From Boesenbergia rotunda (Eukaryota; Streptophyta; Magnoliopsida; Zingiberales; Zingiberaceae), in the NCBI GenBank assembly GCA_024364735.1, contig JAGFNQ010002312.1, positions 310,322 to 374,321 on the forward strand: a stretch of 64,000 nt of DNA, in the 5' to 3' direction. Position 1 is the stretch's first letter; each line of letters starts with the position of its first letter. Positions 22,888 to 33,997 of this stretch are shown here, piece by piece. The notes beneath the pieces were generated by a model. That model was not told the origin of the DNA. It worked only from the letters and a program-made list of their open reading frames with translations, and ran no database searches. The position numbers and the translations under genes are program-made.

Positions 22888-24989
22888 TGTTAGGATGTAT
22901 ACTAAAAACCTAGCTTTTGTATGAACATCTACATTTTGGAATGAGAATCACATGGTCATTGTTTGCATTTTATATTTACATGCTATTGTCTAATACTTTA
23001 CATTGTATTTTTTTTATTTACAAGGGGTATCCAGGCTTGCGCCCGACTAATCCGCTTAGCTTACTGGCCCTGCCCCACAGCCTTCAATGAGAGTCCCCAC
23101 CGGTCAACGAGGGTAAATCACGGGATGGAGACACGTGACAACTTCACCACTGATGATATCGGTACCCGATGGCCCGACCACGCAGTAGCCTGTGGCGATT
23201 TCTTCCGTCAGCATACTGCGTGCTTTGCCAGGGAGGAATCGAACCCGGAAAGTGAGGGATCACCTAAGTGAACCATTACCAACCGTGTCATGCCCGCGGG
23301 GGCCTAATACTTTATATTGTATATAACATGGTGTGTGGTGTCACACAGAAAATCATATTATCAGTCTCTTGTAGAGTATAAGTAGATGCTCACAACCTAG
23401 ATGGTTTTGGATAAACTATTGGCATGGTTGTAGTGTAATTTGGTATTAGTTTATCTTGACCATAGAATTACACTAGTACACTTTGTGTATATTGAGCAGG
23501 ATCGATATAGAGGTGATTCAATTTATACTGACTATATATTTGAATCAGACTTCAGATATTATAGTGTGCATGCTCTTAATCCCGATATAATAACGGGCAC
23601 ATGTACTTAATATATATTTCTTTGATTTACCAATGGGCGAGATTTATTTGTTAAATCGATAGACCCGGTAAGTTGGGAAATAATATTATTTACATGGTGT
23701 GTCGTTGATTATAGAAGAAAATCGTGTCTTAATGCGTCAGGTTGATGATGCCCCCTTGAGGAGCTCATAAAGTTCATCATGGAAATCCTGCAGGTGGACT
23801 TGGTCTTACATGATGATAAGGTTGAGTGGTACTACTCATGGAGTTAGATATTAATTAATTAAATTGTCAGTAATTTAATTAATTAATGGACATTCGATAT
23901 CTTAATCGCGGGGAGATTTTGTACACATAATAGGTGGAGCTCATATTTATTTATGGGGGTTGGTGAGGTAGTTCAATGATAATCCTTTAGTGGATTGGAT
24001 CATCATTAATGGATCAGGCTTTGGATCCATTAGATGGCCAAGACCCAACTCCTCCTCATAGTCTCCATTGTAGCCTATAAATACCTCATGTGTCATGAGA
24101 CCAAGGATATCATCCAAGTCTTAACCTAATTCTCTCCCTCTTAACCTCTCTCTCTCCTAGGGCTTGTTTATGGCGCCGGTGCAAGAGAAGAAGAAAAGGC
24201 ATGGTTAGGGCTTGTGGAGTGGGGAAAAAGCTTTCTTCTTCCCTTCATCTTATTCCTCTCTTCTTCTCTTAGAGTGTGGCAGCAAGGTTGGAGAGGAGGC
24301 GGCGCAAATCCGGCGGTGCAACTTTGGTTGCTAAGCGCCGGCAGCAAGTGAGAGGAAGAGGGGTTGTGGTTGGTGTTTTGAGAAGGGGTGGATCTCTTCT
24401 TCTTCTTCCTCTTCATCTTCTTCATCCTCCCTTCACTCCAAAGGGTCGACGCAAGGAGGAGACCCATCTCCTTGGTCGTCGGAGCAAGCTAGGAGGAAGG
24501 AGGCTCTACCTTGGTGGCTGGCGGTAATAACCCTAGAGGTTAGGGTTTAGGCGGCAAGTGGAAAGAAGTGAAATCTTGGTGCCTTGGTGGTGACTTCGGT
24601 TCTTGGAAGATCGTCACCCACTCGACGTCCAAGAAGAGATTGGGTCATACAATAGAAGATCGCGAGGTAAACAAGAGGTATACTTTTTGTTTTGGTTCCT
24701 TTACATCTTGTATTATCATATGTTTATATTTCATGTTGATAATAATCATGGACCCCGAAGACAAACACAAAAATCGGTAATTCATACATCGTCTATTCCG
24801 CGGCTAACCGATAAGACGAGTTAGATTGCTTGAATAATATGTTTGTTCTAGCAGTCGCTTGAATCGGTTAGTATGATGATGTATCGGTTACTTGGGTAAT
24901 TATTCTCTATCCAGATTTGTTTCAATTAATGAAATTTTAATCCGAGGACATGGAGAGTATTCCCATGCGCGAACAACCGAAACCCAACA
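22888..24989. mobile_element. Solo LTR inserted in the second Ulp1 gene
   Basis: Begins TGTTAGGATGTATAC at 22888 and ends GAAACCCAACA at 24989. The flanks GCCAT (22883-22887) and GCCTA (24990-24994) are similar but not identical, so the target duplication is imperfect or the edge is off by a base. Host gene sequence resumes on both sides (AWFLEHVP exon to the left, an upstream exon to the right), which supports a simple insertion. Short low-complexity frames around 24168-24527 are not convincing genes. A SINE lies inside. Confidence 0.6.
23009..23303 (-). mobile_element. tRNA-derived SINE with 19 bp target duplication
   Basis: Read on the - strand, the body begins with GC-rich CCCCCGCGGGCATGACACGG and has a pol III B box (GGGTTCGATTCC) about 50 bp in. 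It ends in an A-rich tail (AAATAAAAAAAA). It is flanked by CTAATACTTTACATTGTAT (22990-23008) and the same with one change (23304-23322). Confidence 0.85.
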
Positions 24990-25574
24990 GCCTATACCAA
25001 GTGTTACATACAAATACATAAACGACAGCAAAATATTATAAAATTTAACAACAAAATTATACTCACTGCCAAAAGGCCAGCAAATTCCTTTAGGTAAGGG
25101 AGGGTGGTGCTGGTATGATATCTCTGAGTTGATGAAAATAAGTCCCCAACATAGGTAATTGTGGAGATAAAAATTGATGGATGACTTCAACCTAGTTGAA
25201 TCTACCAAGATTCTTATAATCATCTACTATATCAACAAGATCTAGAGGGACCTTATATGTACTAGACGAAAATAAGACACAAATAAATATATAGAAAATA
25301 TAGAATTTACACACTAATACAACACCATCCTCTGATTCAACACTTTTAGCATAATATTTTAGTAACTCTTTAATTCTTATTTTGGTAGGTTGTTTTTCTT
25401 TTGAGAAGTAAGATAGAGGTCACCCGATTCTTTAGTTGAATTAATAGGGACCGAAACACCTCGATCCGCTATACCCAGTAACAATGCAACATCTCGTCTA
25501 GTGAACGCAACAGGTACACCTGAAACATTAAAAATATTTAGTTATATTAAAAAATATAGACATGAAATGAAATC

Positions 25575-25645
25575 ATTTCAGGCCCACCGAGGGCCTAAAG
25601 TGAAATCATTTTAGACCCTCGGTAGGCCTGAAATAAAATCACTGA
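25575..25645. repeat. GGCCTGAAAT-type palindromes in an intron of the second Ulp1 gene
   Basis: Two or three motifs of the same family as the arrays in the neighbouring inverted repeats, inside the gap between the two PMD-like exon parts. Confidence 0.6.
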
Positions 25646-26281
25646 ATTGAGTCTGAAAACACTCTTTATCTAAATTTTATCTTACTATAATTAGTGTTTA
25701 CAATTCATAACTAAAAGTGTTACACGAGAATCTAAAAACTTGCGAATTTGAATCCCAACTTTCAAATATATTCACTAAAATTCCACGAAATTGCTGCAAT
25801 TCTTGTATGTCCAAGAAAACACTGAAGGAAGACTCTTTGATCTTCACAATGTGTCGACTATGTAAAATTTGAAATGCTTCAAAAAAATTGTTAAAGTGAC
25901 CTAACACACTGCACTAATATAATTTTTGTCCAAAGTCATCTAAAGACTACAGGTTGTAAGCATTACAAATTTATTAAGAACTAAACCTAAACATTTTCAT
26001 ATTTGGCAAATCAATATAAAATTTTTCATGAACATGCACAGAAACATTGTCGTTTTGACCTAATCTGTTCACTAATATACCTTGGTGGATAATGCTAAGG
26101 AAGAAGAGACTGAAATACACACAGATCTTTTTCCCGCCATTCTGAAAATAAAGCAGTGCAGAAACTCTAACTGGAGAGTGTCGATCAGTGTGTACTTCCA
26201 CGCAAACTCTTAAAGCCGCATGAGGGACACATGAACAGACTTGCCTAGGGTTTTGGTTGGAGGGAGGGATTAGGGGATGAA

Positions 26282-28112
26282 TGTAACACTCGAATTTTTC
26301 AAAATAAACAAAAAGAAACTAAAAAAAATTCTTTTAAATGGTCAGAGTGAGGGATCGAACTTGGGACCCGTGGGTTGTGGTTAATTTCAAGTTACTAGTC
26401 AAGTTAGTATTCTTTTCATTAGAATATGGAATTGATATTAAATAAGTAATAGTAAGCATCTTTTATGAGTGATGCTTCAATTTCCACTTAGTATATAAAG
26501 GAATGGAAGAAGAGAAACTTAAGAGTTTTCTCATTCTTCTTCTTCTTTGCCGAAAACAAGAAAAGAATTAGGGTTTCTCCTCTTCTTTTCTTGCGCCCAA
26601 GATTCGGATCGTGCAAAGGAAGTGGACGAGGAGTACCACGCTAGATCATACGTCGGTATAGTGAGTTCTAAGCGTAAGGATGTAAGTAGATCTCTCACCT
26701 GCGGTAAAAGTAGTTCTCTAATGAGTTTTAAACATGGTTTTCAAGTCTTTTGTATAATGTGATTCTAGTATAGCAAGACCAAGGTCTTGATTTGCCCAAA
26801 CACTAGGTTTTGGGATTTCAGCACGCAAGGTGTTCGATACCGATGTTCTAAGTAAGACCAAGGTCTTACTAAGCCCTAGAACGAGTTCTAGGACTAAGAA
26901 ATGAGATAAGAAACAAGACCGAGGTCTTGTTGTGTCCTAAAACAAGTTTAGGGAATATTACCTTTTTAAGTACTAAGTTATGCATTTTAAATACAAGCAT
27001 GAGTACAAATTAAGTATATTACTTTGAAAGACCGAGATTTTTTTGGCATGTACCGGGCCGAGGCCCATGAGATCTAGGTGAGCTAGTAAGATGTCCTATT
27101 AGGATTCGATGGCTAGCTACCCCGAACCTATTAGGGATGCACGCATTGGCACTATGCTGGGCCCAAAGGAGGATGTTTATTATTTTGAAGTATAAGAAGT
27201 ATAAGTGTATAAGTTTCAAGGTTTTTTAAAACAAGAAATCATTTCAAGCATGTTACACATTTTTCATTTCAAGCAAAGTTTCCAAATGCAAATATTTGTT
27301 ACAAGTGTATTCATGAGCTTATTCATTTTAAGCATAACATTTTCAGTACATATGTTTAAAAGCAAACATTCTTGACCAAGAGCATGTTTAATATCGATTG
27401 CATGTTTTTGTGAGATAGGTATCTATTTACTAAGCTATTTGCTTATAGTTGTATCCTTTTACTGCAGATAAAGGTAAAGGGAAGATGTAAGGCAAGGAGG
27501 CTCAAGGATTAATGATTCGTGTCAGTGGCGGTGGAACTGTGGAATAGGATCCTTCGAGATGAGTTTTGTTTAGCGTTTAAAACTCTAAACTATAAAACTT
27601 TATGAGTATTTTCTTTTGAGTTTATGTTAGTAGTTTACCTCCGCAAAGATTTTAAGTTTGAGTAGTTAATTTGGAGTTTGAAATGCATGCAAATGGAGTA
27701 TGATTATCGTTATTATGTTTGTGAATCTATAATCTTGTTGTGTAGTTGAAGTAGAATGTATATATATACTTGAACGGTGTTTCTGAAACCTGAAAACTGT
27801 AGTTCCAGGCGTATCAGTCGACTAATGCAGGTATCAGTCGACTAGTCGAGGGAACAGAAATATTCGGGCAAGTGAATCCCAGGTGTGGTCAACTGCACCA
27901 GTAGACTGGCAGGATATCAGTCGACTGGTGCTAATCTAAAACAAAAAGTGTTGTAAGACTGATGATTAGTCCTTTAGTCTTGCAACTAAGAGGTCTAGAG
28001 GTTAAATCCTAGTAAAGCTAATAATATTAATTTTTTTATTTTTGGCTGGCCCAGCAGTAAAATCAACGTAATGACCTTATAAGATCAAAGTTAGCAAGAG
28101 AGGGTTGTTACA
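26282..28112. mobile_element. Solo LTR with perfect target duplication
   Basis: Starts TGTAACACTCG at 26282 and ends GGGTTGTTACA at 28112; the TGTAAC/GTTACA ends are inverted. It is flanked by ATGAA at 26277-26281 and ATGAA at 28113-28117. Length 1831 bp. It contains a TATA box (26492-26499), a leader-like CTTCTTCTTCTTTG stretch and three ATCAGTCGACT repeats near 27815-27920. No coding domain is present. Confidence 0.85.
26492..26499 (+). promoter_or_regulatory. Probable TATA box of the solo LTR
   Basis: TATATAAA followed about 30 bp downstream by a purine/CTT-rich leader suggests that the LTR, and its promoter, is oriented on the + strand. Confidence 0.5.
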
Positions 28113-28117
28113 ATGAA

Positions 28118-28595
28118 CTCGCGACTATAACACAGCTAGGGCGCCCACAATGTTCTCTAACTTCGGCAATGATAATTAGGTTGCTATGCTGAGAGAGATG
28201 GAAGAAAAAGTCGACTCCCTGGGGCATCCGAATCATAATATGTGATTTTAAATTGAAAAATCTGAAAAAGTGGTTTGGATGTCTCGGAATTCTAATTGAG
28301 AAAGAGAATTATTGGCGGGAGGGGTATAAGAGAAAGAATATTAAATTTGATGCGCCCTTTGATAAAAATAAAATTTTAGTGAGCTTTTTTGATAATTACG
28401 AATTTTCACGTGCGCCATTTGGTAAAAACCGTTAAGTATTTAAGTCAGTAGCTAAAAGCAATAAAAAAAAAAGTGAGGAGCGGGTTCGAAATTTCGGATA
28501 GAAACTCTAGTTCTCTCCGTTGGGCGGGGGGGCACATAAACACCTGATGCCCTAATTAGGTTTCGCTTCCCCGTGCGATAAACAGCGCCGCCGCG
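28118..28595. other. Intergenic upstream region of the mTERF gene
   Basis: AT-rich DNA with two GCGCC-(A/C)TTTG-TAAAAA motifs near 28350 and 28410. The last 60 bp look like a 5' untranslated region. No TATA box is clear. Confidence 0.4.
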
Positions 28596-29714
28596 ATGCT
28601 ACCGTTCGTCATCCGCCTCCATAGCCGTAATATCCCGGCACACTTCCGACCCAGTAACCTATTCTCTTCCTCCTCTACTGCCTCCGCAGTTCCTCCGCTG
28701 AAACCGTTTTCCGTTGTTGAGTACCTAGTAGATTCCTGGGGTTTATCTGCCGACGAGGCATCCAAGATCTCCCGTTACTTACCAGGCCTCAAATCTAGTA
28801 AGAAACCCGACTACGTCCTCAACTTCTTGAAGTCCCAGGGCTTCACCGACTCCAACATCAAGAGGATTATCAAAATCTACCCCAGAAGCGTCTGCGTTAA
28901 GGTGGAGCCAAAGTTTCGATCTTGGCTTGACGCGGGAATCTCGCAGTCCGACCTAGTAGAGATAATTACATCATATCCAGATATCCTCCACTTCAACATC
29001 CGTTCTGTCGTCTCCAAGTTGGAGTTCTGGGATCGTCTGTTTGGATCGAGGGAACTTCTTCTTAAGCGTTTTAAGGCAAAATGGGTTTTCTGCTGCAGTA
29101 TCGAGAAAAGAATCCTTCCCAACCTCAAGTTTTTTATGGACGTGTGCGGTATCTCTGAAGAGAAGGCGTCTAAAACAATCAGAAACCGCCCTCACTTCCT
29201 TGCCCAGAAACCAGATTCACTCCTGATTTTGGTCCGTAGAGCCGATGAGCTGGGCGTCCCGCGACAATCTCCAATGTACCCATACTTGCTTATTGCTCTA
29301 CACGGTATCAGCAAAGAAAAATTCGAGGCTAAACACAAATTGTTTACGAGCCTTGGTTGGTCGGAGTCAGACTTCTTCAGGGCAGTCAGGAAGACGCCAA
29401 CCTTGTTAAATATATCTCAACCTCACATACGGAGGAAGATAGAATTTTTCGTCAAGGAAGTTGGCTGTTCTCCTTCCTTCATCACTCAACATCCAGTAAT
29501 TCTGCTATATAATTTGGATAAAAGGGTGATTCCTAGGTTTCAGGTGTTGGAGTTGTTGAAGTCCGAAAAATTACGGACTGCAAAAGTGAGTACGCTCACT
29601 TATGTAAAGCTATCTGACAAAAAGTTCATGGAGAAGTTTGTGCTCCCATATAAAGAGAAGGTCCCTAAGCTAGTTGACATTTATCGCTGGCCGTCAAGGG
29701 AGGTGTCCGTCTAA
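28596..29714 (+). CDS. mTERF-family organellar protein
   Basis: A 372-residue, single-exon frame. The start is chosen because GCCGCCGCGATGC is a good plant initiation context and the first 40 residues (serine/arginine-rich, few acids) look like an organelle transit peptide. The body consists of mTERF repeats: LKSQGFTDSNIKRIIKIYP (about 78-97), AGISQSDLVEIITSYPDIL (108-126), CGISEEKASKTIRNRPHFL (about 187-205), LGWSESDFFRAVRKTPTLL (about 251-270) and VGCSPSFITQHPVILLYNL (about 288-307). mTERF proteins bind organellar nucleic acid and act in transcription, RNA processing or translation; the exact target here cannot be told. Plants have many intron-less paralogues. AATAAA at about 29800 may serve polyadenylation. 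It is the only intact-looking host gene in the window. Confidence 0.93.
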   Translation: MLPFVIRLHSRNIPAHFRPSNLFSSSSTASAVPPLKPFSVVEYLVDSWGLSADEASKISRYLPGLKSSKKPDYVLNFLKSQGFTDSNIKRIIKIYPRSVCVKVEPKFRSWLDAGISQSDLVEIITSYPDILHFNIRSVVSKLEFWDRLFGSRELLLKRFKAKWVFCCSIEKRILPNLKFFMDVCGISEEKASKTIRNRPHFLAQKPDSLLILVRRADELGVPRQSPMYPYLLIALHGISKEKFEAKHKLFTSLGWSESDFFRAVRKTPTLLNISQPHIRRKIEFFVKEVGCSPSFITQHPVILLYNLDKRVIPRFQVLELLKSEKLRTAKVSTLTYVKLSDKKFMEKFVLPYKEKVPKLVDIYRWPSREVSV

Positions 29715-29945
29715 TTTTGAGTTCCAGCATGCCTATACAAGAGATTTTAGAATATGTATTCAGGTGCGAGACTCTTCCTTAGCTACCAGATAAATCAACA
29801 ATAAATTCTGCACTGATCTATATGTCCTTTCAATTTGTCTTGTTTTCCTAACATTTTCTGGATACTATCTGGATCAAAATTCAGTTTATTTAACTACTGA
29901 TTGTTTCTATTAAACACTGCCATAGCTATTATAAATAGTTAACTG

Positions 29946-30102
29946 TAAGAATTTTTCCTCAAATGGTACGTGAATCTTAGGACGTTAGGCTTCTAGACCG
30001 CCCACTGCTAGCGCTTCCCGATTTACCCTAGCGGCCGGTGGGAAACTTCCGTGAGACCGGGCCGATCGCCCGAGGTTGGAAAAACCTTGTTAATCATTTT
30101 TT
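29946..30102 (+). mobile_element. SINE, 5'-truncated
   Basis: Shares its 3' half with the next SINE: GGCCGGTGGGAAA, CCGGGCCGATCGCCCGAGG and the end CTTGTTAATCATTTTTT. It lacks the tRNA-like head. Confidence 0.7.
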
Positions 30103-30119
30103 TTATAAATAGTTAACTG

Positions 30120-30393
30120 CCCCTGGGGTTATGATATAGCGGAAGAACGACTAGTTGTCACTCCAGGTATCCGCAGTCGATCCTCAGTTACGGCGTATTT
30201 TGCAGAAGTTCCTCTTTTAAATGAGGATCGAATCTTGGGACGCTGGGCAATCTTGGGACGTTGGGCAATCTTGGGACGCTGGGCTTCTGAACCGCTAGCC
30301 GCGAGTACTCCTTGATGTACCCTGACGGTCGGTAGGAAATTTCTATGGTGCCGGGTCGGTCGTTCGAGATTAGAAAAATCTCGTTAATCATTT
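30120..30393 (+). mobile_element. SINE, longer copy of the same family
   Basis: A head with GGGGTTATGATATAGCGG, three CAATCTTGGGACG-type repeats near 30230-30285 and the tail CTCGTTAATCATTTTT. A small - strand frame across it is an artefact. Confidence 0.7.
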
Positions 30394-30410
30394 TTATAAA
30401 TAGTTAACTG

Positions 30411-30958
30411 GCCAATAACCTTTCATCATAATAAATGAAAGATGACTTTGTAACTTTGTTTAGAGAAAGTCTTACATCTCATTATGTAGAAGTTATTCAG
30501 GTGTTGATGGGTATTCTTTCCTAGGTATAGCATCAAATGAACCCTACCATTTGTTTTCCATTTGAATGTTTGCTTGGAAGGCGCTACATTGGCATCAACA
30601 ACATATTGTCTTCACATTCAAAATTTTATCTATTAAACAGTGGCATTCTATGTACTCATTAGAAAGTGTCTATTTAGTTCGATGTGATAAAAGCATATTT
30701 TATGGTGTAAAAACATTTCTTTGGTGCCGAAACTATAATCTGTTACTTCTTTATGTAACCACACTGTGAAGTTTCAAAAGTCTCTGTTCTGCTAACAAGC
30801 TATAAGATGTACAGTGGAATATGAAACAAAGATGATCCATTGCAGTTTGCATTCTTATTTGATTCAGATCAATTAGTTTATTTTTACAATTGCCTTTGAC
30901 ATTAAGCGTAGTTGCTATCTTATGTTTCTCTTTTTCTTTTCATATCTGCAATTGTTTA
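30411..30958. other. Gene-free AT-rich DNA
   Basis: Nothing recognisable. A short + frame at 30566-30769 has no similarity I know. Confidence 0.5.
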
Positions 30959-31039
30959 CCACAAAGTTAGCAAATGACAATTTTGCTATATTACATAGAA
31001 GCATTCAGGCAACTTAGTTTTTTGCCAATTTGTTTTGCC

Positions 31040-31232
31040 TTCACGGGGTGACACAGTTGGTATTAGCATAGGTGGTTGCCCAATAGGTCTTGGGATAAAT
31101 TCCCAATAGGTGCAAAATGTCTCTTTGGATGTGTGACCTTTCTCATGTAAAGGGCCATTGTTCTAGGATAAAATGCTTCTCTTGATTTACCTGCGTGTAT
31201 CTAGCCAGGGTAAAGCGATATTGGGCCGAGCG
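31040..31232 (+). mobile_element. Probable tRNA-derived SINE in LINE copy 1
   Basis: TGACACAGTTGGTATTAGC resembles a pol III A box and GGGATAAATTCCCAATAG a degraded B box, at tRNA-like spacing. The related copy at 37266 lacks this stretch. Target duplication not resolved. Confidence 0.5.
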
Positions 31233-32147
31233 TTATCACTTTTGCTCAAATTTATGCACTTGTAAAATTGTATCCTTATGACATAATTAAGAAATCCTAT
31301 AACATAATTGGTGCATTCGCTTTCAATTGATTTGGATTGAACTGATGAGATTTTAAATAGATTAACTCAAAGCATGAATTATACAGAGAAAGTTTAGAAA
31401 TCAAAAGTTTTAAGTTGAGCAGATCTAATATTTAATATATGATATAATTCACAAAAATTTACGATTTAAAAAAATAGTTCAGGTGGATGAACATGATATT
31501 CAATATGAAAGAGACATTAATGAAAATTTGAACAAAGAGTGACTGAGATGAAATGAAGTATTGTAAGTCTTTGGTCTGAAGGTTTTTTTTTTAAAAAAAT
31601 GGTATAACATGCCATAATATATTATAATGTTAAACAATTAAGAGATAACACATACAAAAAGTTGATGTAGGAGGGGAGAATTCTAAAATGGATAAATGGT
31701 GTTAATATAGAAGATAAAATAAAAAATACTACTATCATGGAGCAATTTGGAGAGAAAATATGGTATGAAGATGTGCAAAAGCAATGTATAAATCTCTATA
31801 GTTAGATATGTTGATTTGAATATAGATAAGTTGAATTGATTTGAGTTGAAGGTGTAAGAATAACACATACAAATTTAATGTTGCAATATGAAAATGCTAA
31901 GATGGATGCACAAAGATACAAGCAAAGATAAAATTAAATAAAACAATACTGACTATTATTTTCTCAATAATAGAGAAATATATTAAGTTTGTATCAACAC
32001 TTTCGAAATGATTGAAGATGTTTCTAATTTGCAGGTGGTCACCCTATTATATAATGTCTAAAAGGTCGACATTAAAATTATTAACCTAGGCATTGGGATA
32101 TTAAATTAAGAATGATTAATATTATTTTATATATATAACAACTAAAT

Positions 32148-32299
32148 TGAAAAGGTGTCTTGGCAACAACAATAAAGTTGTTGTCGTAGTTATCTAGAGA
32201 TTCAGAAATAACCTCTTGCAAAGTAGGGTAAGACTACGTAAAATAACCTTTTACTTAGGACTCCATATTAGTAGAAGTTTCGTGCATCGAACTGTTCTT
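32148..32299 (+). mobile_element. Short SINE with 16 bp target duplication
   Basis: A 152 bp body with AGTAGGGTAAGACTACGTA and GTTTCGTGCATCGAACTG, the common 3' part of a plant SINE/LINE family. It is flanked by TATATAACAACTAAAT at 32132-32147 and 32300-32315. The related sequence at about 38224 has a single TATATAACAATTGAAT with no insert. Confidence 0.8.
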
Positions 32300-32420
32300 T
32301 ATATAACAACTAAATCTTTAATATGTCAAATTAGTTTTTGCAATAATAAAAATAATCAAATTATAATTTATAAATAAACACTAAATATGTAATATCAATA
32401 GACTATTTTATATTTTGAAT

Positions 32421-33045
32421 TTTAATTATGAAAGGGCCCCTTATTAAAAGGGCCACCTATCAACTAGGTGAAACAACTTTTGTCCTCCTAGGATGCCTTT
32501 TTTAACAATACAATTCATAAATGAGGTACATTCAATTTATAATAGTTAGAAAGGATTACATGTAGGAGGCCCAGGAATGTGTATTATAAGAGATTTATTT
32601 CTACATCAACTTCAATGGAGACGAAATTCAGTTAGCTAAATGCAAATGCTTAAATAGTTTAGACAAGCACAACCTTAAGATTGGATTGGTGAATCTTGAT
32701 TAACTTTCATTATGATCATTCTGTTGATAGGTGAAGAAGAATTGAACTTTGATGATTCCCAAATAGCTTAGACAAACACAATTTGTGGATTTCATTTGGT
32801 GCATTTTGATTAACCCTCAATCTTGTCTTTTTGTATGACAGTTAAAAAAAAAGAACTTTGATGTTGCACATTGTCACATTCAACTATCTCGGGTCACGTG
32901 GACAAAATACTTGAAATCTGAATTCTTAATTGGTACATCAATAACTATAGCCATGTTTGTTAAGAATTCAAAATTTGCTATATTCAGTTGCCATTGATTA
33001 TTGTCTATTAAAGTTCTAGTATTGTCATTTTAGTATCTTCACGGG
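32421..33045. other. Gene-free DNA with a diverged ~110 bp direct repeat
   Basis: Two similar stretches (about 32650-32757 and 32760-32875) share AAATAGYTTAGACAARCACAA, TTGATTAACYYTCA and GAACTTTGATG. No gene. Confidence 0.45.
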
Positions 33046-33240
33046 ATGGATTAATGGTTAATACGTGGGTGTTATCATTTTGAGATCATAGGGTCAAAAT
33101 TTGGCAAAGTCAGTGTGTCCGTCTTTCCCACGCGCTAGCCACAATATCCGGGCTAGTAGTTCTCATGATTATCTCTTCCGTGTTGACTTTGGAACGGGTT
33201 GACAGGGGCGTTAGAGGTGAATAAATTATCTTTTGTCATC
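33046..33240 (+). mobile_element. Probable tRNA-derived SINE
   Basis: TGGATTAATGGTTAATACG looks like an A box and AGGGTCAAAATTTGG a mutated B box. They are followed by the conserved body CCCACGCGCTAGCCACAA and GGAACGGGTTGACAGGGGCG. No clear target duplication. Confidence 0.55.
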
Positions 33241-33963
33241 TACTATTCCATTCTAATGGTTCATTAAAGGAGTGATGATTAATCCTAGAATTATATCCAT
33301 AGAGAGCAAAGAATGGTATGAGTTTAAAAGAGAATTTTGTGTTGGTATTTGAGGCAGCACCGAACTCACAATCATTAAGATGAGAAGGGTATGACAGTCC
33401 AATGTTTTGGAATTTAGTGTGTTATAGTGGATTAATTTTCTCCATTTCAAGCCATCATCATACATAATTTGAGTATCAGATCTTTGCGGCTTTGCTGCTC
33501 TGCATCCCATTCAAGCTGTTCTACCATACTTTTGATCAGAGTGCAGATTGAATTATCATCCTGTTTGAGTTGGAAGGAGCATTGCATGATGCGAAGATTC
33601 AGAATGTGTCATTTGCTAACATTTATTCAACACTTGGTTTCCAATGTGCTTTTACCATTTCAATGCTTCATACTTATCCCTATTTATTATATCCATCTCC
33701 ATATTTATATCTGTCAGAGGATTGGATATTTATATCCTATCTATCATCCTATAAATATCTATCATTTTTTTTAAAAAATGAATTATTTTAATGTATTTGT
33801 CTGCTCTTTTTCGTCTCGTACTCGTTCGATCGGATGAATATTTTTCATGGAAAAAAAATGAGATACATCATACATGTTGGTGATCGGATAAAGATACAAA
33901 TTAAGTTTTTTTTCAAGACGGGAGGCGAGTTAAAATTTTTTCTTTCCTAATAAAAAATAAGGC
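33241..33963. other. Gene-free DNA
   Basis: No recognisable coding or repeat feature; overlapping short frames on both strands lack known domains. Confidence 0.45.
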
Positions 33964-33964
33964 T

Positions 33965-33991
<27 letters not shown>
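33964..33991. repeat. (TA)n microsatellite
   Basis: Uninterrupted TA dinucleotides, bordering the MITE at 33992. Confidence 0.9.

Positions 33992-33997
<6 letters not shown>

Larger units (their letters stand above)
20950..26140 (-). pseudogene. Second PMD-like / Ulp1-type transposon gene, split by a solo LTR
   Basis: Same architecture and strand as the gene at 15542-18284. A plausible first exon starts ATG at 26140 (MAGKRSVCISVSSS) and ends at a GT donor near 26090. Then follow the PMD-like parts SSFSVFLDIQELQQF (25907-25698) and VAFTRRDVALLLGIADRG (about 25530-25470), an exon near 25223-25080, AMAWFLEHVPIQKPY (about 22885-22840), a helical region near 22680-22440, a basic NLS-rich exon (22436-22062), the Ulp1 lobe MHSFLSVLNGEFFTKGEVIEA (21823-21620), the His region EHFHLLSVDTKS (21542-21345) and the Cys region VDCAFFLMKYDR (about 21090-21050). 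Catalytic His and Cys positions are kept. At least one stop (near 22520) is visible. Exon edges are approximate. Confidence 0.55.
29929..30410. repeat. Three copies of a 17 bp flank around two SINEs
   Basis: TTATAAATAGTTAACTG occurs at 29929-29945, 30103-30119 and 30394-30410, that is before, between and after two related SINE bodies. This fits two insertions into the same target with duplication. Confidence 0.85.
30959..32420 (+). repeat. LINE relic, copy 1 (related to 37266-38370)
   Basis: About 1.1 kb of this region matches 37266-38370 in the same orientation, once later insertions are removed. Translation fragments such as LEIKSFKLS (about 31395) and MLRWMHKDTS (about 31895) resemble the 3' end of plant LINE reverse transcriptases (LRWMCGHTRKDKI-type motif). 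Heavily mutated, no open frame. Confidence 0.6.

Noticed and set aside
24168..24527. Low-complexity Lys/Ser/Leu-rich frames
   Set aside because: CTTCTT-rich stretch inside a solo LTR, open on both strands, no domain.
28556..29226. Frames antisense to or out of frame with mTERF
   Set aside because: Shadows of a clear coding sequence.
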